Notes: generated by a model not told the origin, from the sequence alone. DNA of 64,000 bases from Galaxea fascicularis (GCA_948470475.1 OX419336.1:14369479-14433478); one strand, 5' to 3'. Shown: positions 22,541 to 34,467, numbered from the stretch's first letter. Numbers and translations: made by a program.

Positions 22541-24537
22541 CCCTGTGTCATGATTTGCACTATTTGTAGTATATGTGCAAACCATCAGGGAACATTTTGT
22601 TATGATTACTTGTGGCTCTGCTTCCACACGATCAAACAATTTTTCCACAAAATTAATTGTTAACTTATGTCAACAACCCCCCTACCAATTAAGATCCAGG
22701 GCTTATAAGCAGCGATTTATGGTATTGGGTTTGCAGTTTACCAGGCACTGTTTTCCTTTATTTTCAGAGTCAGTAGGTTATAAATTTCTGTCCATTATTC
22801 ATGCCATTGATGTACAATATTGCACAAGATGTGAGGCTAAATGTTAAGGCTTATATTTTTCTCACTTGGGTTCATTTTATCAGGGTTGATTTTTGGTTCA
22901 TAATTGATTTGGAAACAGGCTAGAGTTTTGATTTGATGGAAACTCCAGGAAATATGAAAATTCAAAGCTAATACATGTTTCTTGCAAATCATATTTCTTG
23001 AAGACGATTCCCTTTCTGATAGATTATGAAACAAAATCATGAAAGGTTAAATTTCATTTGGTTACAGTTTAGCAGAAACCACCGTTATACATTTTCAAGG
23101 TCAACAAGTTTGGATTTTGTTAGAACAGTGATCTGTAACAAGCTATGTGAAGTGTATGTTGCTTCTTGTAATTAACCAAATAAATATGTCTGTTATATCA
23201 GTTGAGTTTTCTGATATGAAGTAAGAAATGTAGCTACATTATGTAAAGTTATTGTCATTAAGCTTATAAAAACAGTGAATTACAAAAAAAACGTGCTGTG
23301 CTGTGCTTGAATTAATGTAGTTTTTTTCATTTTGTTCTTTTTCTTTTATGAAATAGCAAACTTGCTCTCGAACAGCTAAAGCTTTCATCATATCTAACAA
23401 ACAAGCACCAATGATCTACGAAAGTTTTTACACCACCCATAGCATAGCACCCATTTCGCACCCGGGGCACTTATTTCCTTTTAACACCCCAAGGGAGGGC
23501 GCTTATTCAGGGCACTCACCTGGACATATTTAAATAGCTGAGAACGTCAGAGGAAGACCACTCGTTTTGTAATGCGACATAACATACGTGAGCAATTAAG
23601 GACGATGAACCTTCCATACGTACTGTGACGGCGCTGGAAAATTAGAATATCAGAATAGTGGTGGTTATTGATAAAAACACTTTTGAAGCAGTCGCTTATT
23701 CGAAAGGGGGCGCTAATTTGAAAGAGGCCGCATAAAAGAATCATTACGGTATTCTGTTCTTTTATTTCTTCTGATGATAATACAGTGTTGGTTATTTTAA
23801 CGAACAATTTCTTTTTCAATTGTAAATTTTAGGTTCCTTCTGCAAGTACCGGAGCACAAATAACTTAAAACAAAAGAAACAAATTTTACCGCATCGACTG
23901 CTGGCAGACCGTTTTTCTCTCGAAATTCAGCAGGAATTATACCACTCTTTTGCGTTTGCTATGACTAAACACTAGTCAAAGTGACCTTTAGAGAACCCGG
24001 CTGTCAGCAGTCTACGGACTGAGGGCCATAAAAAAATCTTCTTAATGATTAAGCCACCATCATTCAGTGAATATGTACTTACGTGAACCTGTGGGTTGTA
24101 TACAGAATGTGTAAATTGTATATCGTAACAAGTGTGGATCTGTGGGATGTGGGTTGTGGACAGAAAATCAACCATGTATGTAGCAGGAGGTGCGGGTTGT
24201 GGACAGAATATCTATCATGTATGTAGCAGGAGGTGTGGACCTGTGGACCTGAGGACCTGTGGATTGTGAACAGAATGTCTATCACGTATGTAGCAGGAGG
24301 TGTGGACTGCTGGACCTGTAGACCTGTGGACTCACTGACCTGTAGACGTATGGGTAGTGGACAGCTCATGTATGTAGCAATAGGTGTTCACTATAGTAGG
24401 AGTGCGGATTTAAGTTAATTATGTAGTTGTTGACCACAGAAGGGGGCGCAGATTTCTGTTAATTATGTAGTTAAACAGGATTGATTTATCTCGAGCTTGA
24501 TGATGTATTCTGTGCTCTGGTACCTACAGAAGCAACC
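22541..24537 (-). repeat. right long terminal inverted repeat arm
   Basis: Inverted counterpart of 13,895-16,556. The minisatellite region (about 24,075-24,400) has more units than on the left. It lacks the 629-bp insertion and shows the uninterrupted ACATTAATTCAAG site (complement strand, near 23,313). The arm carries no coding region. Confidence 0.85.
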
Positions 24538-25690
24538 AAAAGGAACTTGTGGATAAACTAAAGAAAGATGCCACCGTTACAAAACTGGATGAAAAGGTGC
24601 AGTCCAAAGACCTTGAGCACAAACTTATAAGCAATAAAAGAAAGCTTCAAGAGGTCGAAAAACGAATAATTGCACTACAAAAAGAAAACAATCTTCTTCT
24701 TGAGAAGCTAACAGTAGCGGAGCAAACACTTGAATGTATGACCGAGCACGTGTCCAAATTTAGAAAGTGACGAAAACATTTCTTTCTATACAGGCTTTTT
24801 TAAGTATGGTACCCTCCCAGCCACTTACGAATTTCTCAACTTAGGTGTTTATGTAGAAAATATCAGGTAGTGCTCTTCTTCTGAACGAGCTATACCAGCT
24901 GAGTTCTATGATAAGGGGGAAGAAGAGGACTTTAAAACAGAGCAATGGAACACCAAACAGGGAAGACAAAGAAAGCTGAAAGCAGTTGAAGAATTTTTTA
25001 TGGTAATGTGCCGTCTTCAAAGTCGATTTGCTTTGCAGCATCTTTCCCATTTATTTGGAGTTGCAACATCAACTGTCAGCCGAATCTTTACTGCTTGGGT
25101 TAACTTTATGTACCTGAAGTTTGCTCAGATAAACATTTGGCCATTTCGAGAAGTTATTACAAAAAGTATGGCAGGAGTATTAAAGGACAAGTATCCTTCT
25201 ACGCATGTTATAATAGACTGTACTGAAATAAAATGCAAAATGCCCAGTAGTCTACTAATAAACACTGAACTATTCAAATCTTATAAAAACCACACTACAC
25301 TACAGGGTTGATTGGAATTGCCCCTAATGGTGCTGTTACCTTCATAAGCCAGTTCTATACAGGCAGCATCTCGGATCGAGAAATTTTCATCCGCAGCGGT
25401 TTTCTGGCTCAAAAATTCAATGAAGGAGACACTATCATGATGGACAAGGGCTTTACTATTCAAATCTCTTGCCATTGGGAATGAGCCTCAACATCCCTCC
25501 ATTTCTCGGACAAAACGAGCAAATGACTCCTGAGAATGTTATAAGAACCCGACAAACTGCTAGTATACAAATTCACGTGGAACGAGCTATCAACAGGATA
25601 AAGAACTACAACATTTGGAATGGAGTAATTCCCTTAAGTTTGTTTGGTCTTGTCAATCAGATGTGGAGTATTTGTTCTTTTTTTATGTAA

Positions 25691-26271
25691 TTTACAGCAC
25701 CCCCTCATCTCTACCTGATTCAAGAAAGTGCAAGTTGAATGAAAGTTTTGTCCTGTGCACTAAATGTATTCATTAAAACAGATGTTGTTGCATGTTTTTG
25801 CAGTCAATTGTCTGAGAATGGGTAGTTTTGATGGGAAAAAGTAATTAACTTCCTTGTTGATTTCCCTTTGATTCAACACCACCCCACCCCCTTGTAAGCA
25901 ACAGGAGAAAATAATCTCTTCTGAGTATCAATTATGTACCATAGTTAAAATATGAAAAAACTTGTCTTGAGATGTGTAGTTGCTCTTTGTTTATAACAAG
26001 ATAAGAGTAATATCTGACTTGCCACCCCAGTCCCTGTCCTGTACTGTTCAAATCTAACAATACTTTTTTTGAGATCCACAGTCAAAACTAAACAAACAAA
26101 CAAAAGGAAACATTAGACTTGATGTATCAAATTAACCACTCTATTCATTGAAAATAATGCAGACACACCTTATGACTTTATTGTGGCAAGATGAGATTCA
26201 ACCCCCGGATACCGAATCACTTAACTGTTAAACCATGTGTTAAATCATTATTACAGTATGTTGTTACTTGA
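25691..26271. other. convergent intergenic spacer of the ISL2EU element
   Basis: Non-coding spacer between the 3' ends of the plus-strand transposase and the minus-strand YqaJ gene. No repeat or motif stands out. Confidence 0.6.
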
Positions 26272-28225
26272 TTAAACACAAAATTCAGTAGCAGCTGTGG
26301 AAATAAAGTGATCAAAGAAGTAACTCTTCAGCTTATTCTTCATACCTGAACAGTATGCATGGTCATAGGTGATTCTTTCAATGCTCATGCCTTTGCTGGT
26401 GTAAACAATGAAGTCACCATTTACACTGTGTTCCACTAATTGTCTTTGTACTTGGGCATAATAATGATGATTCTGCTTACGTCTAGGCTTTCCATTAACC
26501 AGTTCTAAAAAGAAATTAGGGTCAGAACATGCTTCTACAGGTGTAACTCTGAATTTTGATTCAGGACATTTAACTTCAGCTAATCCATAAGGATCTATGC
26601 AACCAATGTCAATGACTTCACCATCAGGTGAAGCCCCAACGATAGGTACGTCTTGGCATACAACAAATCCTGATTTGAACACTTGAACTGGTTTCGAGTA
26701 GAAAACATGGACTTTTGGTTTTACATTAAGGCCAGACTCATATTTTTTACCATGCCTAGATGAAAACGGCTTCGGGTGTAACATGTTCTGTACAAGGGAG
26801 GGGTGATTTCTCGTTCTGTTCAGTATTAGTCCAAAATTAGAGGCAGTAAACCTAAATTTCCTTTCATTTCCCCATGCTTCTGAATCAGCTTGTGTGGTAG
26901 TTTTTCTTTCAATTTCATCTACTTTGTCCTTGTCAACTGTTAGGTGTTCCAGACGTTTCTTTTCCAATTCACCAATTTCATTTGGGTACTGAAATTTTGG
27001 TACATCATTAACAGGAAATTGTGGAAAATCTGAACAAATAAGCCTTTGTTGACTTGAATCAATTCGAGGCATAGGGTCTATATCACAAAATACTTGAAAA
27101 TTGGCTTCAGTAAAAGACAGCTGGTAGCTTCCATAGGATCCAGGTTGAAATTTGCCAAATCTAGTTTCAATTCTGTCACTGTCACTTGTTCTCAGGGTGA
27201 TTATCTGTACTAATGGCATGGCAGGATTAATCTGAATGAGTTGCTCTTTGAATTTAACCTCATCAACATTCTGAGTTCTCAAATTATTTCTGGCTTTGCA
27301 CAGAAGGCAGCTTACTCCAGGCTCTTTGGAGGAATCTGAGCTGTCATCAAGCTTTGTTTTCTTTACTGCAATTTCTGGGGGGATATCGAATCCCCTTTCC
27401 CCTTTCGGTGCCACAGCTGAAGAGTCGAAGTACAGGCCTTGGTGGATTGCATGGCATCCTCAACAAGTTCACTTACATCTTTGCTACCATAAAGACTTAA
27501 TTTGCATATTTTCATAAGCAGAGCTAACATATGGTTATAAAATCCTATCTGTCCAGCAACACATGTACATAAAGCATTTTAAACGTCTCCACAGACCAAA
27601 TCTAGCGCCACCTTTAAATTGTGTGGAGGGTCATTCTTTCTGGAACTATGGTGACACTTGGACTTAACAAAAAGTGCACTTGATTACTTGCAACTGATAA
27701 ATCGTTTAAATATTCATCTTCCAAAAATATTTTTGCCTTTTTCATGCTAGTCGGGACTGTGTGTGCCTTACTTTGTGGATCAATGTGTTTTCCAAAGTTC
27801 GATATGTGCATATTCATTTCATCCTGGGTGAACATGGGCATACGCAAAAGGCTTGAAGACCAGCTGTCTGAAGGATATTTTATTGGCTGTATTGGTGATG
27901 CAGCCCCGCAGTCCACATAACTGTTTTGCCTTTCTTTTCTCTTTATATAAATTTGATCACGATCTGCAGGGTCACCAATGTTCTTGTCACGGCCACTTGG
28001 AATGTATTCTTCCAATCTGGTTGTTTGTGCAGCTTATTACTTTAAAATAAGCTCCAAGCAGGACGTTGTCTCTTACCTTTTTTTGAGTCCTTTGCAGGAA
28101 TCACCGCAACACATGAGCCAAAATTTGAGCCCTTCAATTTGAAGCTGGGATGGTAACCTCCCTGTGGGGGATGCACCTGGATTACCTTCTTCCATTAGCT
28201 TTACAGACCTCACAGATGCGGCCAT
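26272..28225 (-). pseudogene. SAP-SWIM-YqaJ protein of the ISL2EU transposon
   Basis: Start MAASVRSVKLMEEGN at 28,225. A SAP-like helix (LKFWLMCCGDSCKGLK) is split by a short intron (about 28,033-28,076) and continues RLEEYIPSGRDKN. After a stop/frame change near 27,614 comes a SWIM-type zinc motif, CTCVAGQIGFYNHMLALL, in which one expected Cys reads Tyr (near 27,555). The 380-residue block 27,414-26,272 is open: KFRFTASNFG, GASPDGEVIDIG and LAEVKCPESKF are the conserved D and E-x-K motifs of YqaJ-type PD-(D/E)XK exonucleases, followed by HHYYAQVQRQL. The nuclease half looks intact while the N-terminal half is damaged. It presumably helped ISL2EU mobilisation by processing DNA ends. Confidence 0.8.
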
Positions 28226-28299
28226 ATTTATTTTTCCCCTCGCAAAAGGACTGACTAGTCTTGTTCTTGCGCTACTGGGCCCAGGTTGTCCATGGTTGT

Positions 28300-29482
28300 G
28301 GTGGACGGGTTTTCCAATTCCATGGCTGCCAGAAATGTTGCCGACCAAGACCAAAAGCTAGCCCAGAACAAAACGGTGGAACAGCTTTGCCAAGCCACAA
28401 GAAGAAGAACTAAGTGGTCGAAAAGTGGGAGTGCACTATCAGAAAGCGCCGCCAAAACCCGAGAACTTTCACGAAATCCTACCCAGACGCCATCATCTTT
28501 GCTTTAAAGCATTCGGGAACAAAAACCAGCAGAAAGAACCAACACCCGACCTCACGTTTGAAAGCATCCATGTTCCCATCTCAGTGTTGAGCGGTGACAC
28601 ACTCGACCTGAGCCCCACGTACATCTGTGAAAGAGACCTGAAAGAGCTTTGCCGCAAGTTCATGGCTGAGCTGGACAGACGGGGAAAGGAACTTCAGAAA
28701 AAGGTTTGGGCAGAGTTTATTCCCCCACCACCCACCAAGCCTGAAGTCCCCAAATGGTGTGACCAAGTGCTGGTCCTCAGGTTCAGTTCTGGCAGTTATG
28801 ACCTCAACCTCATTATAGAACATTTCGTGGAGCAAATTGTTGGAACCAAGCAAATGATCAAAGTTTTTGTTCTGAGACAAGGGAATGAAAACCTTTGCCC
28901 ACTGGCTGTGCCACTACAACAACCTGGATGCTGCTTGCCGAGGTATTAAAACTGCTGGGGAACAGCGTGTACGGAAAAATGATCGAAGCCGTGAAGTGGC
29001 AAAAAAATGTGGTCTACATGAAAGACAAAAAGGTCATCAACAGAGCATTGCAGAGTGGCTTCTTCAGCGATCTCGAGGAAATCAGGGAAGCATACGAGCT
29101 GGACGATCAGAAGACTGTTCCAAATTGGAATCGCAGTCTATCAGTTGGCCAAACTGTGGAAGGTGGAGTTTTATTACGATTTCCCTCAACAGGTTCGTTG
29201 ATCACAAAGATTTCAAGCTGATCTAGATGGACATTGACAGCAATTACATGGCAATCAGCAGTGAGTGGCTGGAAGACATCGTGAAACCGGAGATGCACAC
29301 AGAATTTGAGGCAGAAAAATAACAGTGGCTCGCTTGGAACAAGTGCAGCAACCGCGCTCCGAGAGGCACAGTGGAAAAACAACTGATTGGCTACTTATTT
29401 CGCATGTATAATTGCTATCCACTGGACGGTTCTAAGTGGCTCGACAAAGCTAGAAAACTTACGAAATTTGAGCTCCTGTAAC
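28300..29482 (+). pseudogene. Polinton/adintovirus-type DNA polymerase B, internally deleted remnant
   Basis: Plus-strand blocks RRHHLCFKAFG, WCDQVLVLRFSSGSYDLNLI (exonuclease-like region, near 28,770-28,820) and FAHWLCHYNNLDAA are followed within a few codons by LLGNSVYGKMIEAV (palm). MDIDSNYMAIS (near 29,226) stands where the family has a DTDS metal-binding motif, so the second residue differs. The thumb-side tail runs to about 29,482 with an in-frame stop near 29,322. The middle of the polymerase is missing and several frame changes occur. The ISL2EU element lies directly to its left. No capsid, integrase or protease gene is near. The protein differs clearly from the PolB at 51.6-52.9 kb. 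Confidence 0.65.
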
Positions 29483-30145
29483 TCAACAGATACTAAAAAA
29501 ATGTAAAAGTAACTCCATTTTCTAGAAATAGGACTCCATAAAAAAGAGCACTCCATTTTTCAAAACTTTAGGAGGAAAATAAGGGTCTCTTTTCAACATC
29601 GGAACATGTGACCTAATTTGACTCAACTTCAGGTTCTTGGCGATTACCATGCAACACAAAATTTCATAACTTACGAACGTTTTTTCATACTTAAGGCTAT
29701 AAATCGAGGCTGGCAAACTTTAAAAGCAGGGGAAAAAATATCAAAGGCAAAAAAATTAATCGGGAAAGGCGAACTTACACATTTTCGCATTTCTTTCCGG
29801 CAATGAACTCACAGCACAACATCGTAGACAGTATGGCCTTCGTCCAAGCCATCTGCACAAAAATGAAGAGCTCGTATAAACTCCCAAGTTAGCAGTCATG
29901 AAAGACAAACCCATTACCTGTTTATTTGTCAGAATCACGTCTGATAGTTCACTAAACTGTTCTATTTGGCTTTTCGTTTTGCAATAATTTGCGCCCTTAC
30001 TTGCCCTTCGAACAAGTCTGTTCAGCCCAAGAAAATGATAGGGCGGCCTGCCATGGGTATTTACGGCAAAAATGCCCTTTAAATTCCAAAGTCTGATTGT
30101 TTGGGGTTTTTAACTCGTGTGATGGATTGAGCAGTAAATATCCAA
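29483..30145. other. non-coding stretch
   Basis: Short open frames only, with no recognisable motif or repeat. Confidence 0.5.
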
Positions 30146-31442
30146 ATGGAAAATTTGTGCGAGTACAGTTGTCGCTTGCGAAGCGATTATGACGAATGCT
30201 CCAGTGCACTTAGCAAAATAACGTGCCAAGAGGCAGTAGTTTGTGGCTTTACAAGGGCAGTTTGGCTTTGCCGAAACCATGCAAAATGGCTTACAAATCA
30301 AAATCAAACAAGCTGCTGTTTTAAGGGTGAAACAAAGTGTAGTAACAGCTCTTACTTCTCACCCTGGTCAAGAAGGTTGACAAATGTTTTGAGTGAGTTG
30401 CCTCAATACAGCGGGGGTACATTTCTGTGCAAAAATCACCTTGATTCCCTGGACCAGGAACCCTGCATTACCGACCCCCCCGAGAACGGAAAGGTAATCA
30501 CTATTTATTGTTCCAAAATTTTGATTTTTTCTTTTTTGGTAGAGGAGGGGTGACATGCCCTTGAGTAAAGTACATGTCGGATTTCAAGAAAGGGCCTCCC
30601 AGACTACAGACCAATGCAACGAGTTAGCCGAAGCAAAGAAAATCATTGCTGATTTACAGAGAGAAAATACAGAATTGAGGGCACATAACCATGACCAGCA
30701 AAGTCGTGGAATTTTTAACTTTACATTGTTTTGTAATTTATTCTAAATAATACAGTACCGCTCAAAGGTAAGTTACCACTGTCTTGTGAGACGCGTCTCG
30801 AGAGAAATGAGATGAATCTCGTATCTCTCGAGTGCACTGGAAGTACCAATACTTTGCATTCGCCGGTATCTGAAACTGGTTTGTGTGTTAAGACTTGCTT
30901 TACGTATTGTACCAAATCGATTAGCGCAGTAGACACAATTTTCATTCCCATGAGCGATGTGTGTGTACCATGTGTGTATTTCAAATTCTCAAGCGTCCAT
31001 CAATATTGTTTCATAGGCCAAACCTTTTTTCAAGTCAGGCTCCCTTATCATTTAGTTTTTGTAAATACAAGCACACGATAAAATATGAAGATATCTGAAT
31101 CGTTGGTGACAGTCGCTCGTGTTTACAAATACGTTCTAATGGTGGTTGTATAGATCTTGTGACAACTGATCTCTTCCCGTACTAAAAAAAACAAATGTTT
31201 GTTTACAACCCTAAACGTGATGCCTACAGTTGTTAATCAAAACATAGTATTCATGAAACAAACCCCATTGTAAGCTGCGATCGCCATCACTAAATGTCAA
31301 CACAATTAAGACAGCAACGTCGCCTATGTCAACAATTGCTTCGCCAACTTTGTAGCGTGAATAAAGGAGTTCTTCCCAAAAAAAATCACTTCAGGATCAC
31401 TTGACGTTTCCTAATCGACACATTTCAGCTTCAAGCGGTTCT

Positions 31443-32374
31443 GGCCGTAGTTGCTCGCCTTCACGTAGGAGTGTCCGTGAGCGTTTGCACCGTAGAAGTC
31501 GTTCCACTTCTCGCAGCCCTGAGCCCCCATCTTAGGCAAAGGAAATCTTAAAGGCCCTGGGGGTGAAAACGGAGGAGGTCAAGGTTGTCAAGGAACAGCT
31601 CGACTCACTAAAACGCAAGTCTGCGGAGGGAGAGCCCGAGTTTAAATATAAGAGTAACAACAAACAGTTCAAGTTCAACACTGATGTTAAGGACAAATTC
31701 AACCAGATTTTAGAGAGGGCTGGGGCGGATGATACGATCACTAAAATTGCCAACGAAGGTATCTCACTCCTTGATAACAGAAATAAGCTTATTTCTATTG
31801 CTGACCGGGATGGTTGGGACATGGCAGAATATTTTGAGGCGGACCCACTCACTAAAATGACGAAGGAGAAAAGAAACTTTGTGTCGCGTGCAAGGAAGCA
31901 GAGAGGTTTCAGGAGAAGTGAAATCGGAAAAATAGCCTGAGAACCAAAATGGGAACTTGTTTTAAGTCTCAGTCTACATCTTCCAAAAGTGGCCCCAGTG
32001 TAAATTTTGGCCAGTCACATAGAATCGTGGATTTTCGCCCAGACGTCGATCAGCTTTTGGTTAATCCTGTACCAGAGAAAAAAGCTTCTGTTTATCGCTG
32101 TTTTGGTTGCGGCAAAGCAGGCCATTTCATCAAGGATTGTAAAGTTCCCTCTTCCGCTAAATTACTAGCTGACTCTGCTTTTGAAGAATTTTCGGAACAC
32201 AGCGAGGTGAAACTTGACATGGGCGTTTCCTCAGTTTCCTGGATTAGAGGCCACTTACGAAAGTTTTTGCATGTTTGGCGTTCTATTGGCCTTATTTATA
32301 GCAGTTATAAGTTACCGTTTGTTTCAATTCCAGTGAAGTGTTTCTTTGGTAATCATAAAAGCGCTCTTGGATAA
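31443..32374 (+). pseudogene. gag-like ORF with CCHC zinc knuckle
   Basis: Open frame 31,563-31,940 gives a charged protein (FKYKSNNKQFKFNTDVKDKF, then DRDGWDMAEYF), preceded in frame by an SR/RS-like stretch from about 31,430. It is followed by a stop and then 31,949-32,374 in a neighbouring frame, with the zinc knuckle CFGCGKAGHFIKDC near 32,098. This is the usual nucleic-acid-binding gag layout of DIRS-like elements. The TGA at 31,938 separates the two parts. Confidence 0.65.
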
Positions 32375-32419
32375 TGGAGCTTTTGTTTGTGAGGCTATCG
32401 AGCGCGGTGGAAACGTGAC

Positions 32420-33230
32420 CAAGTTCATGTGTGCAGTCCATTAGGTGTAGTCCCCAAAAAGAATGGCAAACTTCTTGACCTTTGCTTTCTTAACAAACAC
32501 TTGCCCAAGGGTAACTTTAAGTTTGAAGACCTTAGAGTCGTGGCGGAAATTCTTCAGCCAGATGATTGCTTTTTTACTTTTGATCTTCGCAATGGCTACC
32601 ATCATGTTGACATTTTTCAACAGCAATGAAAGTATTTGGCTTTTTCCTTTATTTTCGATGGTACGCCACACTATTTTTTGTTTTGTTCGCTTCCTTTTGG
32701 TTTCCACCAAATTGTTGAGACCAGTTGTTGCACACTGGTGGTCACAAGGCATTAGAGTTTCTGTCTATTTGGATGATGGTATCGGCGCTGATTCAAGTAA
32801 AGATTCATGTTCTCAAGTAGCGCAACTAGTGCGAGGCGATCTTGATCGACTTGGCCTGCTAGTGAATGAGGAAAAGAGCAATTTTGAACAAGGCAAAAAG
32901 GGGAGCACTTAGGCTTTATTTTGGACCCTGTTAGAGGAGAGTTTTGTATCCCACCAGGCAAGATTGATCACCTGTTTAATCTGATTTCACTGCTTCATGA
33001 TGACATTTCACCCATGGGTAGGGATGTGTCTCATGCTACGGGTACCCTTATTTCCATGGAGCTCACATTAGGTCCAGTTGTGCATTTGCACACCCGAGCC
33101 TTGTACGCAGTCCTTAATAGCGTTTATAGCCTTAGTTGCAAGCTGGCTTTAACACGTGAAGCTGTAGAAGAGCTTAATTTTTGGAGAGATAATTTCTCTC
33201 GTTTGTGCGGCAAACCTATCCGAAGATAGA
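32420..33230 (+). pseudogene. DIRS-type reverse transcriptase
   Basis: Blocks in order: LGVVPKKNGKLLDLCFLNKH, FFTFDLRNGYHHVDI (near 32,573), VSVYLDDGIGADSS (near 32,760; catalytic YLDD) and GRDVSHATGTLISMELTLGP (thumb). Frames change near 32,630 and 32,905. The palm motif and connection fit DIRS/Ngaro RTs rather than LTR elements. Confidence 0.75.
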
Positions 33231-33666
33231 GCTTTTGTCTTACTCTGATGCCAACAATGTGGGTTGGGCAGGTTTTATTGTTCAATTTGGTACGCACATC
33301 ACTAGAGGGAACTGGTTGGGTTCCAAGGCCCTATGCAGCTCTTCTTTCCACGAGATTCGTGCCATTAGATTTGTTCTTCAGTTGTTTTCCAGTCTTTTGG
33401 CGGGTAAGGAGTGCAAGCATAGATCTGACAACCAGAGCGTCTGCAGTATTTTGTCTGTCGGTAGTAGTAAGCCTCACTTGCAAAAAGAAGCGGTTGCCAT
33501 TTACAATTTGTGTCATGTAGCAGGTATTCGCTGTTCTGTGGAGTGGATACCTCGCCACATTAATTGTAAAGCTATTATTGGTCAAAAGTTGTCGACACCG
33601 ATGACTGGATGCACAACCCTGTTCATTTTCACCAGTTGGATATTCTATGGGGACCCCACAACATAG
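33205..33666 (+). pseudogene. DIRS-type RNase H
   Basis: SYSDANNVGWAGFI (first catalytic Asp), SSFHEIRAIRFVL (Glu) and RSDNQSVCSIL (Asp) in order, then EWIPRHINCKA. The frame overlaps the end of the RT frame by about 25 bases. A stop or frame change follows near 33,600, and the following 800 bp contains no further recognisable domain. Confidence 0.75.
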
Positions 33667-34467
33667 ATCGTTTTGTGAGTCATAATTATTTCCCGTTGCC
33701 CAGGTTTTGCTCTCGATGGTGGTGTCCTGGGACCGAAACTGTTGATGCTTTTACCATCAGCTGGGGAGGGGAAAACAATTGGTTGGTCCCCCCAGTGTTC
33801 CTTATTCCCAGGGTTATCAATCACATGAAACTGGGTAGAGAGCAGTGCACTCTCATTATCCCCTTTTGGCAATCTGCTCATTGGTGCCCATTGGTATCTT
33901 GCAGCCCCAGGGTTTTCCACTCTTTTGTTCTTGACTGGCAGGAGGTTCCTTTACATGAGTCTACTTTTTTCCCTGGTTCTGCAGCCACAGATTTTTTCGG
34001 GCACGGTATTCCCTCGTGAAGGGTATTTGCTTTAAGAATTGTATTTCCTTAGTTTTTTACTATAGAACGTTTTCCGGTATCAGATGAGTACCTTGAACAA
34101 GTTCTTCAGCCGTATTACTTGTTTTTTGTTTTGGCTGAGCCTTTTTTGGCCTAGGTGTGGGCCTTTGCTCTGTGCAAGTCAGTGGACTTGGAACTGTACT
34201 AGTGCACACGAGTTGTGCAGCTGAAGCAAGCCGAGAGGGCAGTCCCGACACAGTAGCGTGTTCATTTTAGAGTCAAGTGGACTCCTCTATCCTTTGTGTG
34301 GATTTGCTTACCAGTTGACACCGAGTGGGGGCCAAGCCTCTGTGTGTTGGAGTGTGTGCTGGTGCTGTGTTATCTTGCCATGTGGGCACTTTTTGCTGCC
34401 GACGATGTGTATCTTGCACGTTTAGTGTTCTGTAGCAATTGGATGTTGTTCCTGTCTTTAAAGTGCC

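Larger units (their letters stand above)
13895..24537. mobile_element. 10.6 kb transposon with about 2 kb terminal inverted repeats and 8-bp target duplication
   Basis: The left terminus GGTCGCGTCTGTAGGTACC and the complement of the right terminus GGTTGCTTCTGTAGGTACC open inverted arms. The arms stay collinear for about 2 kb (13,895-16,556 and 22,541-24,537). Directly outside are AAAAGGCA (13,887-13,894) and AAAAGGAA (24,538-24,545), an 8-bp duplication with one mismatch. Taking out the element and one copy joins the flanking ISL2EU frame without a stop, which independently supports both ends. Between the arms lie a minus-strand DDE-OTU-Cys-rich gene and a divergent plus-strand DUF3987-type gene, followed by later insertions (LINE, fold-back and Penelope fragments). 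Long arms and an 8-bp duplication suggest a Mutator-like or hAT-like integration mode. The family itself I cannot name. Confidence 0.85.
13498..25690 (+). pseudogene. ISL2EU transposase (THAP + coiled coil + DDE_Tnp_4), interrupted by 10.6 kb element
   Basis: Start MPSDSCMPECNK at 13,498 (exon ends at a GT near 13,532). The next exon begins near 13,578 (acceptor TTACAG) with KQWLHAIRR. After a frame change it continues FTKTKKRKVYSRFFKPNNLR and VMPSKF, a THAP-domain pattern in which the expected zinc ligands (CSxHF) read YSRFF, so the finger is broken. The frame is cut at 13,894 and resumes at 24,546 with a heptad-rich coiled coil (VQSKDLEHKL, to 24,770). The catalytic part follows at 24,960-25,690: LQSRFALQHLSHLFGVATST, HVIIDCTEIKC (first Asp), GSISDREIF (second Asp) and HVERAINRIKNYNIW (Glu). 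Further frame changes near 25,310 and 25,470 make it inactive. Confidence 0.78.
13405..28291. mobile_element. ISL2EU-type DNA transposon, about 4.2 kb, split by a 10.6 kb insertion
   Basis: Inverted ends begin GGACAACCTGGGCC. The left end continues AAGTAGCACGAGAATGAG and the complement of the right end CAGTAGCGCAAGAACAAG; both then read CTAGTCAGTCC after one or two differing bases. Each end is flanked by AT (13,403-13,404 and 28,292-28,293), a 2-bp target duplication. Inside are two convergent genes: a THAP/coiled-coil/DDE_Tnp_4-type transposase on plus and a SAP-SWIM-YqaJ protein on minus. ISL2EU elements are known to encode a transposase together with a YqaJ-type nuclease, so gene content and termini agree. 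Subtracting the nested element at 13,895-24,537 and one 8-bp target copy leaves about 4.2 kb. Confidence 0.82.

Noticed and set aside
33609..34019. 136-codon open frame downstream of the RNase H
   Set aside because: No motif recognised. It could be a degraded linker of the Ngaro element, but there is not enough evidence to call a gene.
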